A stretch of DNA of 64,000 bases from Polynucleobacter sp. UK-Gri1-W3 (GTDB lineage Bacteria > Pseudomonadota > Gammaproteobacteria > Burkholderiales > Burkholderiaceae). The notes beneath the pieces are model-generated. The model was not told where the DNA came from, searched no databases, and saw nothing but the letters and a program-made list of their open reading frames with translations. The position numbers were made by a program, and so were the translations under genes. The stretch spans positions 62,001 through 126,000 of the forward strand of contig NZ_JACVQA010000002.1 of assembly GCF_018881595.1 (NCBI RefSeq). Reading direction: 5' to 3'. Each line of letters opens with the position of its first letter. Within the stretch, counting starts at the first letter, position 1. Positions 19,600 through 31,656 of the stretch are shown here, in pieces.

Positions 19600-20426
19600 C
19601 AGACCAATCCTGCCAAGAGTGCTGCGATTGGCATCGCTGGAATCAAAGCATCTACGCGATCCAATACTCCACCATGACCAGGCAACAAATGGCTGGAGTC
19701 CTTAACGCCGGCTAATCGTTTTAGCTGAGACTCAAATAAGTCACCAAAAATACTAAATGCAGTTAACACCGTAACCATCAAGAACATTGGAACCCAGCCA
19801 AAGCGGATAGCCCATGCACCAAATAAAGTCGATTCAAAAGAGAAAAAATACACGCACAAGAACGCATATACATAACAAAGTATTAAGCCACCAATAGCGC
19901 CCTCGATAGATTTCCCGGGGCTAATTTGCGCTGCAAGCTTGTGCTTGCCAAATGCTTTACCAACAAAATAAGCGCCAATATCTGCAATCCATACAAGTGC
20001 CATGGTGCTGAGCAAAAAGATGAGACCCAGCTCACGCAAGAACACCAACGCAAACCAAGTCGCCGGCAAAATAATTAAACCCAGCACTACATAAAAAGGC
20101 CTTAACTTTTCAATAGAAAGATTCATGCCTTTGGCTAATACAAAGGGGGCAATAAAGAACCAGAAAATCACAGCCAGAAGCAATAAGGCAAATTGCCATG
20201 AGGCATTTTGTATGCCCAGTAAAAGCAAAATGATGGCAAGGCAAAATAATGCGTATACCCAAGCGGCACGTCCTGCGCCTGGAGCCAGTAAGCGACTCCA
20301 CTCCCAAGCAGCAGCTAACAAAGCTACTAAGAAGAAAGCGCCGATATAAATTTGGGGAAGCAGAAACAATATAGGCAGCAATACCGCCAACAAAATAAGG
20401 GCAGTAATGACTCTGGTTTTTAGCAT
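19599..20426 (-). CDS. cdsA: Phosphatidate cytidylyltransferase
   Basis: CdsA (275 aa) makes CDP-diacylglycerol from phosphatidate and CTP in the inner membrane, the branch point of phospholipid synthesis. It is very hydrophobic, with about seven to eight predicted membrane segments from residue 6 onward. The C-terminal CDS signature is present ([20 protein letters not shown] followed at once by [13 protein letters not shown], about residues 236-268). It stands between uppS and dxr in the usual order. Confidence 0.96.
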   Translation of the reverse strand: MLKTRVITALILLAVLLPILFLLPQIYIGAFFLVALLAAAWEWSRLLAPGAGRAAWVYALFCLAIILLLLGIQNASWQFALLLLAVIFWFFIAPFVLAKGMNLSIEKLRPFYVVLGLIILPATWFALVFLRELGLIFLLSTMALVWIADIGAYFVGKAFGKHKLAAQISPGKSIEGAIGGLILCYVYAFLCVYFFSFESTLFGAWAIRFGWVPMFLMVTVLTAFSIFGDLFESQLKRLAGVKDSSHLLPGHGGVLDRVDALIPAMPIAALLAGLV

Positions 20427-20453
20427 GGAGAGTGTGCCTAGTAATGAACTACA

Positions 20454-21227
20454 TCAAACTGCATCGCTCGTAGCTTGCGATGCAAGCTGAGCACTAGTAC
20501 GACCAAAGCGGCGCTCGCGCTGGCTAAACCAGTCAAACGCCTTGTGTAGCTCTTTCTCATCAAAGTCAGGCCACAAGATATCTGTGAAATACAACTCGGT
20601 ATAAGCCAATTGCCATAGTAAGAAATTGCTCACACGCTGCTCGCCGCCAGTGCGGATAAATAAATCAGGTTCTGGAGCATAAGCCATCGAAAGATGAGGC
20701 TGAAGTAATTCTTCAGAAACCTGCTCTGGCTTTAAATTGGGATTGGCAGCAAGGCATTTACGCATGGCCTGCAAAATATCCCAACGACCACCATAGTTAG
20801 CAGCAATCGTAAAAGTGAGTCCTTTGCAGCCAGCGGTCTTTTTTTCGGAAAACTCCACCATCTCTTGGATAGCAGAATCAAATCGACTCAAGTCGCCAAT
20901 CAATCGCAAAGCAATATCGTTCTCAGCCAAACGCGAGACTTCGCCTTTGAGTGACTTTAGAAAAAGCTTCATCAGGAAACCCACTTCTTCTGGTGGGCGA
21001 CGCCAGTTTTCAGAGCTAAAGGCAAATACCGTTAAGTACTCGACACCAAGCTTGCGACATTCTTCAACAATCTTGCGCACCGCACTCAATCCTTCGGAGT
21101 GACCAGCAACACGCGGCATCATGCGCTTGCTAGCCCAGCGCCCATTGCCATCCATAATGATGGCAACATGGCGCGGTACAGCACTGACCTCTGGAATGGC
21201 TAGAGTTGAGCTGGAATGTTGAGTCAT
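20454..21227 (-). CDS. uppS: Undecaprenyl pyrophosphate synthase (cis-prenyltransferase)
   Basis: UppS (257 aa) elongates farnesyl diphosphate with isopentenyl diphosphate to the C55 lipid carrier used for peptidoglycan and surface polysaccharides. It has the catalytic Asp in [12 protein letters not shown] near residue 26, the [12 protein letters not shown] segment, the [15 protein letters not shown] block and the C-terminal [19 protein letters not shown] followed by AYTELYFTD. The first 17 residues are not conserved. It is followed 27 bases later by cdsA. Confidence 0.97.
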   Translation of the reverse strand: MTQHSSSTLAIPEVSAVPRHVAIIMDGNGRWASKRMMPRVAGHSEGLSAVRKIVEECRKLGVEYLTVFAFSSENWRRPPEEVGFLMKLFLKSLKGEVSRLAENDIALRLIGDLSRFDSAIQEMVEFSEKKTAGCKGLTFTIAANYGGRWDILQAMRKCLAANPNLKPEQVSEELLQPHLSMAYAPEPDLFIRTGGEQRVSNFLLWQLAYTELYFTDILWPDFDEKELHKAFDWFSQRERRFGRTSAQLASQATSDAV

Positions 21228-21252
21228 GAAAAGCTAAAAATTCAGGACGGCT

Positions 21253-21813
21253 TTAAACCGTCATGATCTCTTTTTCTTTTTCAGAAACGATCTTATCAAC
21301 ATCAATCACTGCTTTATCAGTCATCTTCTGAATTTCATCTGTAGCGCGACGCTCTTCATCCTCGGAAATTTCTTTATCCTTAGTAAGGCGCTTTAAATGC
21401 TCGTTTGCGTCACGACGTAAATTACGAACAGCAATCTTGGTTTCTTCACCCTCATTCTTAACAACCTTAGTGAGGTCACGGCGGCGCTCTTCAGTCAAGG
21501 CAGGCATTGGCACGCGAATTACCGTGCCTTGGGATGCTGGGTTTAAGCCTAAGTCAGAGTCACGAATTGCTTTTTCAATCACTGCAACCATCGTCTTTTC
21601 AAAGGGCTGAACATTAATGGTGCGCGCATCCGCCAAGCCTAAGCTAGCAACCTGACTTAATGGGGTGGGATTGCCGTAGTAATCCACCTGAATGTGCTCC
21701 AAAATTCCTGGGTTAGCACGGCCAGAGCGAATCTTGGCTAAATTGGTTTTCAAAGCCTCAATAGACTTGCGCATCTTTTGATCGGTATTGGTTTTAATTT
21801 CTGCTGCAGACAT
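21253..21813 (-). CDS. frr: Ribosome recycling factor
   Basis: RRF (186 aa) splits post-termination ribosomes together with EF-G. The protein is two-domain: a three-helix bundle ([20 protein letters not shown] at the N-terminus, [21 protein letters not shown] at the C-terminus) and the beta/alpha/beta domain between ([20 protein letters not shown]). Length is normal. It lies 11 bases after pyrH in the conserved rpsB-tsf-pyrH-frr cluster. Confidence 0.98.
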   Translation of the reverse strand: MSAAEIKTNTDQKMRKSIEALKTNLAKIRSGRANPGILEHIQVDYYGNPTPLSQVASLGLADARTINVQPFEKTMVAVIEKAIRDSDLGLNPASQGTVIRVPMPALTEERRRDLTKVVKNEGEETKIAVRNLRRDANEHLKRLTKDKEISEDEERRATDEIQKMTDKAVIDVDKIVSEKEKEIMTV

Positions 21814-21824
21814 CTGACCTCCTA

Positions 21825-22535
21825 TTAAACGTGTACCAAAGTACCTTCAGGCTCACCTTGCACTACACGCATTAATGCACCTGGCTTGAGAATTGAAAAT
21901 ACTTTGATTGGTAATTTGCGATCACGGCACAATGCAAATGCAGTTGCGTCCATAACCTGTAGATTTTTGATTAATGCTTCATCAAACGTAATGGTTTTAT
22001 ATAAAGTGGCTGTTGGATCTTTTACTGGATCAGCGCTGTAGATTCCGTCTACCTTGGTTGCCTTGAGCATGATCTCAACACCCATCTCAGCCCCACGCAG
22101 AGCAGCTGCAGTGTCAGTAGTGAAAAATGGATTACCTGTACCAGCGGCAAAAATAACGACCTTACCCTCACCCATCGCACGAATTGCACGTGGACGAATA
22201 TATGGCTCGACTACTTGATCCATGCGGAGTGCGGATTGCACTCGCGCTTCCACACCTTTTTGGCGTAAGGCATCTTGTAATGCCAAGGAATTCATCATGG
22301 TAGCCAGCATACCCATGTAATCGGCAGTTGCACGATCCATGCCCGCTGCGCCACCGGCAACACCGCGGAAAATATTTCCGCCGCCAATCACAATTGCTAG
22401 CTCCACACCGATATTCACAATATCAGCGATTTCCTTAACCATGGAATCGATAGTGACTGGATTGATGCCAAAAGCATCATCGCCCATAAGGGCTTCACCA
22501 GATAGTTTTAGAAGGACTCGTTTGTAGGCTGGCAT
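21825..22535 (-). CDS. pyrH: UMP kinase
   Basis: Bacterial UMP kinase (236 aa, amino-acid-kinase fold, hexameric, GTP-activated and UTP-inhibited in studied species) converts UMP to UDP. The sequence shows [14 protein letters not shown] at the start, [10 protein letters not shown] near residue 52, the [17 protein letters not shown] helix, [20 protein letters not shown] near 130 and the [13 protein letters not shown] motif near 160. It is separated from tsf by 185 bases holding a terminator-like hairpin, so it may have its own promoter. Confidence 0.98.
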   Translation of the reverse strand: MPAYKRVLLKLSGEALMGDDAFGINPVTIDSMVKEIADIVNIGVELAIVIGGGNIFRGVAGGAAGMDRATADYMGMLATMMNSLALQDALRQKGVEARVQSALRMDQVVEPYIRPRAIRAMGEGKVVIFAAGTGNPFFTTDTAAALRGAEMGVEIMLKATKVDGIYSADPVKDPTATLYKTITFDEALIKNLQVMDATAFALCRDRKLPIKVFSILKPGALMRVVQGEPEGTLVHV

Positions 22536-22644
22536 GTTTTTTATTTTCCGTAATTTGCCAAGTAATTTACTTACTTAGCTTATTGATCTTTAAGCACTTT
22601 TTAATATCTCTGCCAAATTATAAAGGGCTTGAGGGGGATCAAAG

Positions 22645-22680
22645 AAAAGGGCATAGAAACTAAGGTTTCCATGCCCTTTT
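22645..22680. terminator. Rho-independent terminator downstream of tsf
   Basis: Perfect 10-bp outer stem (AAAAGGGCAT with ATGCCCTTTT), extended inward by GAAAC/GTTTC around a TAAG loop after one mismatch. It lies 41 bases beyond the tsf stop on the minus strand, between tsf and pyrH, and would separate rpsB-tsf from the rest of the cluster or attenuate read-through. Confidence 0.85.
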
Positions 22681-22720
22681 GGGTATTACCAACCAGTGGG
22701 GCAAGCCCCAAACTAGCCTA

Positions 22721-23605
22721 TTAAGCTGTTGCTTTAGAAGCGGCAGCCACTTGTGCAGCTACTTCAGCCGCAAAGTCATCTTGACGCTTCTCAATACCCT
22801 CGCCTACAACAAACATGGTGAAACCCTTGATTGTTGTATTTGCAGCCTTGAGCATTTGCTCAACAGTTTGCTTATCGTTCTTCACGAAAGTCTGATTCAA
22901 CAAAGAAACCTCTTTAAGGAACTTCTGAATAGAACCTTCAACCATCTTTTCAACGATTTCTGGTGGTTTGCCAGATTCAGCAGCTTTTTGAACAGCAACG
23001 CTACGCTCAACGGCAATTGCTTCGGCAGGAACGTCAGCCATCGACAAAGCCACTGGCTTCATTGCGGCAATATGCATTGCTACGTCTTTAGCAGCAGTTT
23101 CGTCACCCTCGAACTCAACCATCACACCAATACGTGCGCCATGGAGGTATGAGACCAACTTGTTGCTACCAGCAAAACGCTTGAAACGACGCGGCATGAT
23201 GTTCTCGCCGATCTTGCCGATCAGTGCGCTACGAACTTCATCAACAGTTTGACCATTCAATGGCAGGGCTAACAATGCAGCAACGTCAGCTGGATTGTTT
23301 TCAGCAACCAACTTCACGCAGTCATTTACAAACGCCAAGAAGTCGTCGTTCTTAGAAACGAAGTCAGTTTCGCAGTTCACTTCTAGCAAAGCACCAGTAG
23401 TGCCATTGATAGAAGTGGCAACGATACCTTCAGCCGTTACACGAGAAGCCGCTTTACCAGCTTTGCTACCCAGCTTTACACGCAGAATCTCTTCTGCACG
23501 AGCCATATCACCATCAGCTTCAGTCAAAGCCTTTTTGCACTCCATCATCGGAGCATCAGTTTTGGCGCGTAACTCGCCAACCATTGCAGCGGTAATAGCG
23601 GCCAT
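22721..23605 (-). CDS. tsf: Translation elongation factor Ts
   Basis: EF-Ts (294 aa) is the nucleotide exchange factor for EF-Tu. The N-terminal UBA-like domain ([20 protein letters not shown] with [19 protein letters not shown]) and the core with [16 protein letters not shown] (about residues 77-92), which contains the TDFV Tu-contact motif, are typical. Its ATG shares a base with the rpsB stop codon (TAATG), so translation of the two is probably coupled; in many bacteria they are separated by a gap. A strong terminator follows. Confidence 0.98.
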   Translation of the reverse strand: MAAITAAMVGELRAKTDAPMMECKKALTEADGDMARAEEILRVKLGSKAGKAASRVTAEGIVATSINGTTGALLEVNCETDFVSKNDDFLAFVNDCVKLVAENNPADVAALLALPLNGQTVDEVRSALIGKIGENIMPRRFKRFAGSNKLVSYLHGARIGVMVEFEGDETAAKDVAMHIAAMKPVALSMADVPAEAIAVERSVAVQKAAESGKPPEIVEKMVEGSIQKFLKEVSLLNQTFVKNDKQTVEQMLKAANTTIKGFTMFVVGEGIEKRQDDFAAEVAAQVAAASKATA

Positions 23606-24354
23606 TATTCAGCCTTCCCTTCTTCAACAAACTCTTCTTCACCTTCTTTAACTGCTGTCAAGATTTCTTGAACAGAGTTGGCTTTGCCTTCGAGGATTGC
23701 GTCAGCAATGCCACGTGCATAAAGGAGAACAGCTTTGCTAGAGTCATCGTTACCAGGGATGATGTAATCAACACCTTCTGGTGAGTGGTTGGTATCTACA
23801 ACAGCGATCACTGGAATACCAAGCTTGTTAGCTTCGGTAATAGCAATCTTGTGATAGCCAACATCCACCACGAAAATCGCATCAGGAACACCGTTCAAAT
23901 CTTGAATACCGCCAAGTGCTTTTTGCAACTTGTCGAGATCACGGTCGTTAGTCAAAGCTTCTTTCTTAGAAAGCTTTTCCCAGTCGCCAGCTTCTTTAGC
24001 AACTGCCATGTCTTTCAAACGCTTGAGGGAACCTTTAACAGTTTTGAAGTTGGTGAGTGTGCCGCCCAACCAACGGCTGTCGATGTAAGGCATACCAGCA
24101 CGAGCAGCTTCTTCAGCAATGATTTCGCGTGATTGACGCTTAGTACCAACAAATAAAATAGTGCCACGATTGGAAGCAATTTGCTTTGCAAATTTCAGGG
24201 CATCCTGAAACATTGGCAATGTTTTTTCCAAGTTGATGATGTGGATTTTGTTGCGATGGCCGAAAATGTAAGGGGCCATTCTTGGGGACCAGAAACGGGT
24301 TTGGTGACCAAAATGGCAACCGGCTTCCAGCATTTGACGCATAGTTACTGACAT
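23605..24354 (-). CDS. rpsB: 30S ribosomal protein S2
   Basis: Ribosomal protein S2 (249 aa), a late-binding small-subunit protein. It shows [20 protein letters not shown] at the start, the [20 protein letters not shown] segment, [15 protein letters not shown] and the [19 protein letters not shown] block, and it ends in an acidic tail ([11 protein letters not shown]). TCCTAA/TTAGGAG gives a Shine-Dalgarno (AGGAG) before the ATG at 24354. A leader hairpin lies upstream. It is the first gene of the long minus-strand run. Confidence 0.98.
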   Translation of the reverse strand: MSVTMRQMLEAGCHFGHQTRFWSPRMAPYIFGHRNKIHIINLEKTLPMFQDALKFAKQIASNRGTILFVGTKRQSREIIAEEAARAGMPYIDSRWLGGTLTNFKTVKGSLKRLKDMAVAKEAGDWEKLSKKEALTNDRDLDKLQKALGGIQDLNGVPDAIFVVDVGYHKIAITEANKLGIPVIAVVDTNHSPEGVDYIIPGNDDSSKAVLLYARGIADAILEGKANSVQEILTAVKEGEEEFVEEGKAE

Positions 24355-24380
24355 AACTTCTCCTAAGGGTTATTTCTAAA

Positions 24381-24426
24381 GTTGAGTCCTAGCTGCGCTA
24401 AAAAACGCCACCCTGGAAGGCTCAAC
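24381..24426 (-). ncRNA. Putative structured leader of rpsB (S2 leader-like hairpin)
   Basis: On the minus strand GTTGAGCC and GGACTCAAC pair across about 30 bases to make a stem with a single bulge, placed some 27 bases before the rpsB start. A TATAAT box (24463-24468, minus strand) sits about 40 bases further upstream, though no good -35 is visible. In enterobacteria the rpsB leader is a conserved RNA (t44) through which S2 represses itself. Pairing is seen in the sequence; the autoregulatory role is inference. Confidence 0.4.
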
Positions 24427-24622
24427 TCGCGATTTCAGGCCAAAAATAGACCTAAGACCAAAATTATAGCTTAAATATCAATGCTCTAGCTAGCTCCACC
24501 CCCACCTAAACAGGCAGCCCAAACCCCAAAATGATCCCTAGAAGCCTTATAAAGGGCAGAAATGCCCAATTTTTGAGCATTATGGGCAAACTAAAACTCT
24601 CCAAGTCGTTGATAATCAAGGC

Positions 24623-25459
24623 ATGAATAGTGTATTTACCGCAGAAAAAGACATCCTCGGGATGCGTGAAGCTGGCCGCTTAGCTAGCGAAGTGATTGAT
24701 CATGTGGCCCCTCACGTCAAAGCTGGGGTGACTACGGGCGAACTAGATCGGATTTGCCATGAATACATGCGCAACGTCCAAAAAACGATTCCAGCCCCAT
24801 TGAACTATCAGCCGCCTGGATACCCTCCATTTCCAGCATCCATCTGCACTTCAGTAAATGATGTGATCTGCCACGGTATTCCGGGGGACAAAGTTCTCAA
24901 GACTGGTGATGTAGTCAATTTAGATATCACTGTCATTACTCCCGATGGTTACTACGGCGATACCAGTCGCATGTTTATGGTGGGTGAAGTTTCCGTCATG
25001 GCTAAACGCCTCACTCAAATTACGTTTGAATGTATGTGGCTAGGAATTGCGCAAGTTAAACCAGGCGCATCACTTGGTGACATCGGTCACGTGATTCAAA
25101 CACATGCAGAAAAAGCAGGTTACTCTGTAGTGCGTGAATACTGTGGTCACGGTATTGGAAAAGTGTTTCATCAAGATCCACAGATTCTTCACTATGGTCG
25201 CCCAGGTACCGGCGAAAAACTAGAAGCCGGCATGACCTTTACGATTGAGCCGATGATCAACGCTGGCAAACGCGATATTCGCACAATGCCTGATCAATGG
25301 ACAGTGAAAACAAAAGACCGGAGCCTGTCAGCCCAGTGGGAGCACACACTCCTTGTTACTCAGACTGGTGTTGAAGTGCTTACCTGGTCAGAAGGCAGCA
25401 ACCCACCTCCTGATTGCGTTAAAGGCCTTTCATTTAGACCTACATTAGTAAGCGCTTAA
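24623..25459 (+). CDS. map: Methionine aminopeptidase, type I
   Basis: MetAP (278 aa) removes the initiator Met from nascent proteins. The pita-bread fold metal ligands are visible: Asp in [22 protein letters not shown] (two Asp, about residues 110-125), His in [12 protein letters not shown] (near 178), Glu in [10 protein letters not shown] (near 212) and the late Glu in [10 protein letters not shown] (near 243). The N-terminus is of the short type-Ia kind with no zinc finger. It is divergent from rpsB with 268 bases between; that gap holds a short GGGCA/GAAA/TGCCC hairpin with trailing T's at 24554-24575 of unclear role. It precedes glnD by four bases. Confidence 0.97.
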   Translation: MNSVFTAEKDILGMREAGRLASEVIDHVAPHVKAGVTTGELDRICHEYMRNVQKTIPAPLNYQPPGYPPFPASICTSVNDVICHGIPGDKVLKTGDVVNLDITVITPDGYYGDTSRMFMVGEVSVMAKRLTQITFECMWLGIAQVKPGASLGDIGHVIQTHAEKAGYSVVREYCGHGIGKVFHQDPQILHYGRPGTGEKLEAGMTFTIEPMINAGKRDIRTMPDQWTVKTKDRSLSAQWEHTLLVTQTGVEVLTWSEGSNPPPDCVKGLSFRPTLVSA

Positions 25460-25463
25460 TACG

Positions 25464-28061
25464 ATGGGTGAGTCGCTGGCCGCTAGCAATATTACTGATG
25501 CAGCCAGCCTGCGTGCAGCTCGAGAAATAGCTTACGCAGAATTTAAAAATACACAGTCTGTAGGCAAATTAACTAAGCAACTTTCTAAACTGAGTGACCA
25601 ACTCCTCAGCCATTTATGGAATAGCTGCGGCTTAAATAATGAGGCCACACTAGTTGCGGTTGGCGGCTTTGGTAGGAGTGCTTTATTCCCTTACTCTGAC
25701 ATTGATATTTTGATTCTGTTGCCAGACGATGAAAAAAAAGCGCAAGCTTTATCTAAGCAAGTGGAGCAATTTGTTGCTAGCTGCTGGGATACCGGATTAG
25801 AGATTGGCTCTTCAGTCAGAAGCGTGGCTGAATGCATGTCAGAATCTGAGCAAGACATTACGGTGCGCACATCCCTCTTAGAGGCGAGATTGATTTGCGG
25901 CAATAAGTCATTGCTTAAAGACTTCGCTAAAGCATTTGAATCTGCCATGGATCCAAAAGTGTTCTTCCAAGCTAAGCAGGCAGAGCAGATTCAGCGTCAT
26001 TACAAGTATCAGGACACTCCTTACGCTTTAGAGCCTAATTGCAAAGAGAGTCCTGGAGGATTACGTGATTTGCAGGTGATCTCCTGGGTGAGTAAGGCCG
26101 CATTATTAGGCAATACCTTTAAGGACCTCAATGAGGCTGGCCTAGTTACGAAGCGCGAACTAACTGAACTCAACCGTAATCAACGATTCCTAGAAACACT
26201 GCGCGCTAACTTGCATTTACTTGCAGGGCGCAGACAAGATGTTCTCGCATTTGATTTGCAGGCCGCATTAGCAGCGTCAATGGGAATCACGGAAGAATCC
26301 TCACGTAAAGCGAGTGAAGCCATCATGCGTCGCTACTACTGGGCGGCTAAAGCAGTTACACAGCTAAATGACGTTCTATTGCAGAACATTGAAGCCCTTC
26401 TCTTTCCGCAAGAGTCTAAGACAATCCTTTCCGTTCCCGGTGAAGGCAATGAACACTTCATTGAACGCCAAGGTGTGTTGGACATAACTGACCCAGAACT
26501 CTTTCAGAAACATCCCGAGCAAATTCTGCGTACCTTCTTGGTTTTTGCGCAAACTGCGAATGTTAAAAGCTTATCAGCCACCATTTTCAGAGCGCTCTAT
26601 AACGCGCGCCAGAAAATGGATAGCCAATGGCGCAAAGACCCAGTTAATCGAGCGCTTTTTATGGAGATTCTGAAAGAGCCCGATGGAGTCAGTCGTGCAT
26701 TTCAGTTAATGAACCGCACTAGCGTGCTTGGTCGCTACTTACCTGCATTTAGAAAAATAGTTGGCCAAATGCAGCATGATTTATTTCATATCTACACAGT
26801 TGATCAGCATATTCTGATGGTCTTGCGTAATGTCCGACGCTTTATGGTGGTTGAACACACTCATGAATTTCCGTTCTGCAGTCGCTTAATTGCCAACTTC
26901 GAAAAGCCGTGGTTACTGGTCATTGCCGCCCTTTTCCACGACATTGCTAAAGGACGTGGTGGCGACCACTCAGAACTAGGCAAAGCTGACATGCGTCAGT
27001 TTGCTAGAGAGCATGGCCTAGATAAAAAAGATACTGAGCTACTAGTCTGGCTGGTGGCTGAACATCTCAATATGAGTCAATTTGCACAAAAGCAAGACAT
27101 CACTGACCCTGAAGTAATACGCGCTTTTGCCAAGAAGATGGGTGATGAGCGGCACCTCACTGCACTGTATTTATTAACTGTTGCTGACGTCCGAGGGACC
27201 AGTCACAAGGTATGGAATGCCTGGAAAGGCAAGCTCTTAGAGGATCTTTATCGCGCAACACTCAGGGTATTGGGTGGTGCAAAACCGGATGCCTCTTCAG
27301 AATTAGCACAACACCAAGAAGAATCTAAAGCTAAATTAAGGCTGTACGGTATCAATGACGAGTCTTATGAAGATTTGTGGAAGCAGTTGGATGTTGCCTT
27401 CTTCTTAAGGCAAGACCCCTCTGATATTGCATGGCTTACACGCCATCTATATAACAAGGTAAATAGCGATCAACCTATTGTGAGAGCAAGACTGTCTCCC
27501 ATTGGCGAAGGCTTGCAAGTTGCTGTTTATGTCAAAGACCAAGAAGATCTCTTTGCCAGAATTTGTGCCTACTTTGAAAAGCACGGTTTCTCCATTTGGG
27601 ATGCGCGTATTCATACAACACGTCATGGTTACGCTCTAGATACCTTTCAGATCTCTGGCAGCAACTTGGTAGATGAGGGTGGTAGCTATCGTGACATCAT
27701 TCAATTGGTAGAGTTTGAGCTGACAGAGGCCTTAACAAATGTAGAGCCACTACCCAATCCAAGCATGGGTCGCCTCTCTAGGCAATCACGCACTTTCCCA
27801 ATTCAACCACGCGTTCACATGGTCCCAGACGATCGCGGCAGGTACTACACGCTGGCACTCTCTGCAAGTGACCGTACCGGCCTGCTCTACACAATTTCTA
27901 GAGTGTTAGCGAAGCATCAGGTATCCATTCATACAGCCAGAATTAATACGCTGGGAGAAAGAGTAGAAGATATCCTGCTCTTAGACGCCGCAAGCTTGGG
28001 CAAGAATCCCAAGTTACAGATCCAGCTGGAGACAGAATTGCTTGAGGCTTTAGGGGCTTAA
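25464..28061 (+). CDS. glnD: Bifunctional uridylyltransferase/uridylyl-removing enzyme GlnD
   Basis: GlnD (865 aa) is the glutamine sensor that uridylylates PII proteins when nitrogen is scarce and deuridylylates them when glutamine is high. Domains in order: nucleotidyltransferase ([20 protein letters not shown], about 65-85), central helical domain, HD hydrolase domain with [21 protein letters not shown] near residue 485, and two C-terminal ACT domains (about 680-760 and 790-865) that bind glutamine. Length is normal. It follows map by four bases; its stop overlaps the convergent nudix gene by four bases. Its presence shows that the PII/Ntr nitrogen cascade exists here. Confidence 0.97.
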   Translation: MGESLAASNITDAASLRAAREIAYAEFKNTQSVGKLTKQLSKLSDQLLSHLWNSCGLNNEATLVAVGGFGRSALFPYSDIDILILLPDDEKKAQALSKQVEQFVASCWDTGLEIGSSVRSVAECMSESEQDITVRTSLLEARLICGNKSLLKDFAKAFESAMDPKVFFQAKQAEQIQRHYKYQDTPYALEPNCKESPGGLRDLQVISWVSKAALLGNTFKDLNEAGLVTKRELTELNRNQRFLETLRANLHLLAGRRQDVLAFDLQAALAASMGITEESSRKASEAIMRRYYWAAKAVTQLNDVLLQNIEALLFPQESKTILSVPGEGNEHFIERQGVLDITDPELFQKHPEQILRTFLVFAQTANVKSLSATIFRALYNARQKMDSQWRKDPVNRALFMEILKEPDGVSRAFQLMNRTSVLGRYLPAFRKIVGQMQHDLFHIYTVDQHILMVLRNVRRFMVVEHTHEFPFCSRLIANFEKPWLLVIAALFHDIAKGRGGDHSELGKADMRQFAREHGLDKKDTELLVWLVAEHLNMSQFAQKQDITDPEVIRAFAKKMGDERHLTALYLLTVADVRGTSHKVWNAWKGKLLEDLYRATLRVLGGAKPDASSELAQHQEESKAKLRLYGINDESYEDLWKQLDVAFFLRQDPSDIAWLTRHLYNKVNSDQPIVRARLSPIGEGLQVAVYVKDQEDLFARICAYFEKHGFSIWDARIHTTRHGYALDTFQISGSNLVDEGGSYRDIIQLVEFELTEALTNVEPLPNPSMGRLSRQSRTFPIQPRVHMVPDDRGRYYTLALSASDRTGLLYTISRVLAKHQVSIHTARINTLGERVEDILLLDAASLGKNPKLQIQLETELLEALGA

Positions 28062-28549
28062 GCCAATTTAGCTAAAGCACGTTGGATGCGAATGCTTTCA
28101 ACATCAGCAAAAGCAAACCACTTATGCTCAATATCCTCTAGAGATTGCTCTTCTCGCAAGACCCGCAAGCGATAGAGTAGATCGATATGCAAATGGGCGC
28201 CCTCACTTTTTTTGGGATTTTCAGGAATCTCGTGAATATCAATATCAATAGGGTCCTGGTTATCAGGGTCTAACTCGCAAACAAAACCAGTTTCCTCGTA
28301 AACCTCTCGTATCGCCGCATCAACTGGAGATTCACCTTCATCCACATGGCCCCCAGGTTGAAACCACCGCTTGATATATGGATGAAAAATTAAGAGTGCT
28401 TTGCCATCACGGATGACTAGGCCACTAGCAGTGATATGGCCTTGGGTTATTGAGCGAGAAAATGGATTTGAGGAAGCAAGAATCACCTCACACTTAGTAT
28501 GGTGAATGGTATTGCTCGCCTGAACAATAATTGCTGAAAAAATATCCAT
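28058..28549 (-). CDS. NUDIX hydrolase
   Basis: 163-aa Nudix hydrolase of unknown substrate. The complete Nudix box (GX5EX7REUXEEXGU) is present: [24 protein letters not shown], roughly residues 66-89. Before it, the [25 protein letters not shown] segment is the usual first strand. The C-terminus matches nucleoside-polyphosphate-cleaving Nudix proteins of the housekeeping type but does not identify a substrate. It is convergent with glnD (four-base overlap of stops) and 11 bases upstream of nothing else on its strand but ligA's end, so it may be co-transcribed after ligA. Confidence 0.88.
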   Translation of the reverse strand: MDIFSAIIVQASNTIHHTKCEVILASSNPFSRSITQGHITASGLVIRDGKALLIFHPYIKRWFQPGGHVDEGESPVDAAIREVYEETGFVCELDPDNQDPIDIDIHEIPENPKKSEGAHLHIDLLYRLRVLREEQSLEDIEHKWFAFADVESIRIQRALAKLA

Positions 28550-28560
28550 CCCGAAAGATA

Positions 28561-30585
<2,025 letters not shown>

Positions 30586-31656
30586 CTAGCTAAATAGTCT
30601 GCTAGCTGTAGAAGATCCAGCGGGAACGCCAGATTTCTCAAGATTGGCATAGAGAATATCGAGGTGCTGACGAATACTAATTACCGCCGCTTCACTCAGA
30701 TTGATGCCATTGTCATCCACTAAGCGACCATGTGCCGCTTGTGCAATCTCAATACCTTCGGCAAGCATTCTTTCAAATGCGCGCTCGTCTTGTGGTACTA
30801 AGGGAACTTCAAGCAATAGGGTGGCTTGGCTTACCAATCTATTTGGATCCAAATCAGTGCTACTAAACAGTACTATACCTTTGCTGAGGTATTCGTAATG
30901 TCGTCCGTTACGAGCTAGCTTAAAACCACGTTGACGCATGAGGGCATCAAAGTTACCCCAGGGGCATGGCTCATCAAACAGCACATTAATACTCAATTGA
31001 ATATCACTTTCTGCCGCCATGACATCCAATTCTTTAGCGCCTTCCAACATCGTACTCACGCTCGGCATATCAATTTGGGAACCCAAGGTATCAGCAAGCG
31101 CTTGTGCGCGAGAGCAAAAGTCAGATAACTCTAAAACGCCAATAGGACCTTTACGGCTTGCCAGCTGAATAGCCAACTGCAAATCAGAATACGTGGAATC
31201 AGGATGTAACTCTTCCCAATCCTCAGCAACGTCTAGGTTGGCATTTAAGCCTTCACACATCCAGCGTACGGTCGATTGAGCCTCAAGATCGGTCCAAGCA
31301 TTAATTTCTGCCAGGATTTCTGCACCGCTAATACCCTCATCAAAACGAAGTGTGATGACGCAATCAATCCGTGGATCAATGGCGAACTTTTCTGGCGCCG
31401 TAATTGTTGTGATCGCTTCACCGAAACTGGGCTCGGTACGGCCTGTATTGCTATCTGCAAAAGCCTGAGCAAAACTTGGCACTTTTCCAAAGCGATCATC
31501 TAGGGAATATTCACTTAGCTCTTTTGCCTTACGGCGAGCACGAGCGTACTTAATATTCAGAATAGCGACTGTTATCAGAATCAATAGACCAATGACAGCT
31601 AACGCCAACTGCAAATCAGACAAACCTAACATCGTCATGATTTGTTCTACGTACAC
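30586..31656 (-). CDS. zipA: ZipA-like cell division protein
   Basis: 356-aa membrane-anchored protein with ZipA layout. There is an N-terminal transmembrane helix (about residues 14-35, LALAVIGLLILITVAILNI), a short charged linker, and a C-terminal ZipA-type FtsZ-binding domain (about 210-345, including MLEGAKELDVMAAESDIQLSI and the LLLEVPLVPQDERAFERML strand). ZipA tethers FtsZ to the inner membrane. The start is GTG at 31656, immediately after the smc stop, with GGAGG eight bases upstream; an ATG six codons later has no such site. The linker is short and lacks the Pro/Gln-rich region of E. coli ZipA, so the identity is by context and C-terminal likeness. Confidence 0.8.
   Translation of the reverse strand: MYVEQIMTMLGLSDLQLALAVIGLLILITVAILNIKYARARRKAKELSEYSLDDRFGKVPSFAQAFADSNTGRTEPSFGEAITTITAPEKFAIDPRIDCVITLRFDEGISGAEILAEINAWTDLEAQSTVRWMCEGLNANLDVAEDWEELHPDSTYSDLQLAIQLASRKGPIGVLELSDFCSRAQALADTLGSQIDMPSVSTMLEGAKELDVMAAESDIQLSINVLFDEPCPWGNFDALMRQRGFKLARNGRHYEYLSKGIVLFSSTDLDPNRLVSQATLLLEVPLVPQDERAFERMLAEGIEIAQAAHGRLVDDNGINLSEAAVISIRQHLDILYANLEKSGVPAGSSTASRLFS

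Noticed and set aside
24554-24575. Hairpin GGGCA-GAAA-TGCCC followed by T's upstream of map as a terminator
   Set aside because: The stem is only five pairs and it lies between divergent genes, where no transcript needs ending; noted under map but not called.
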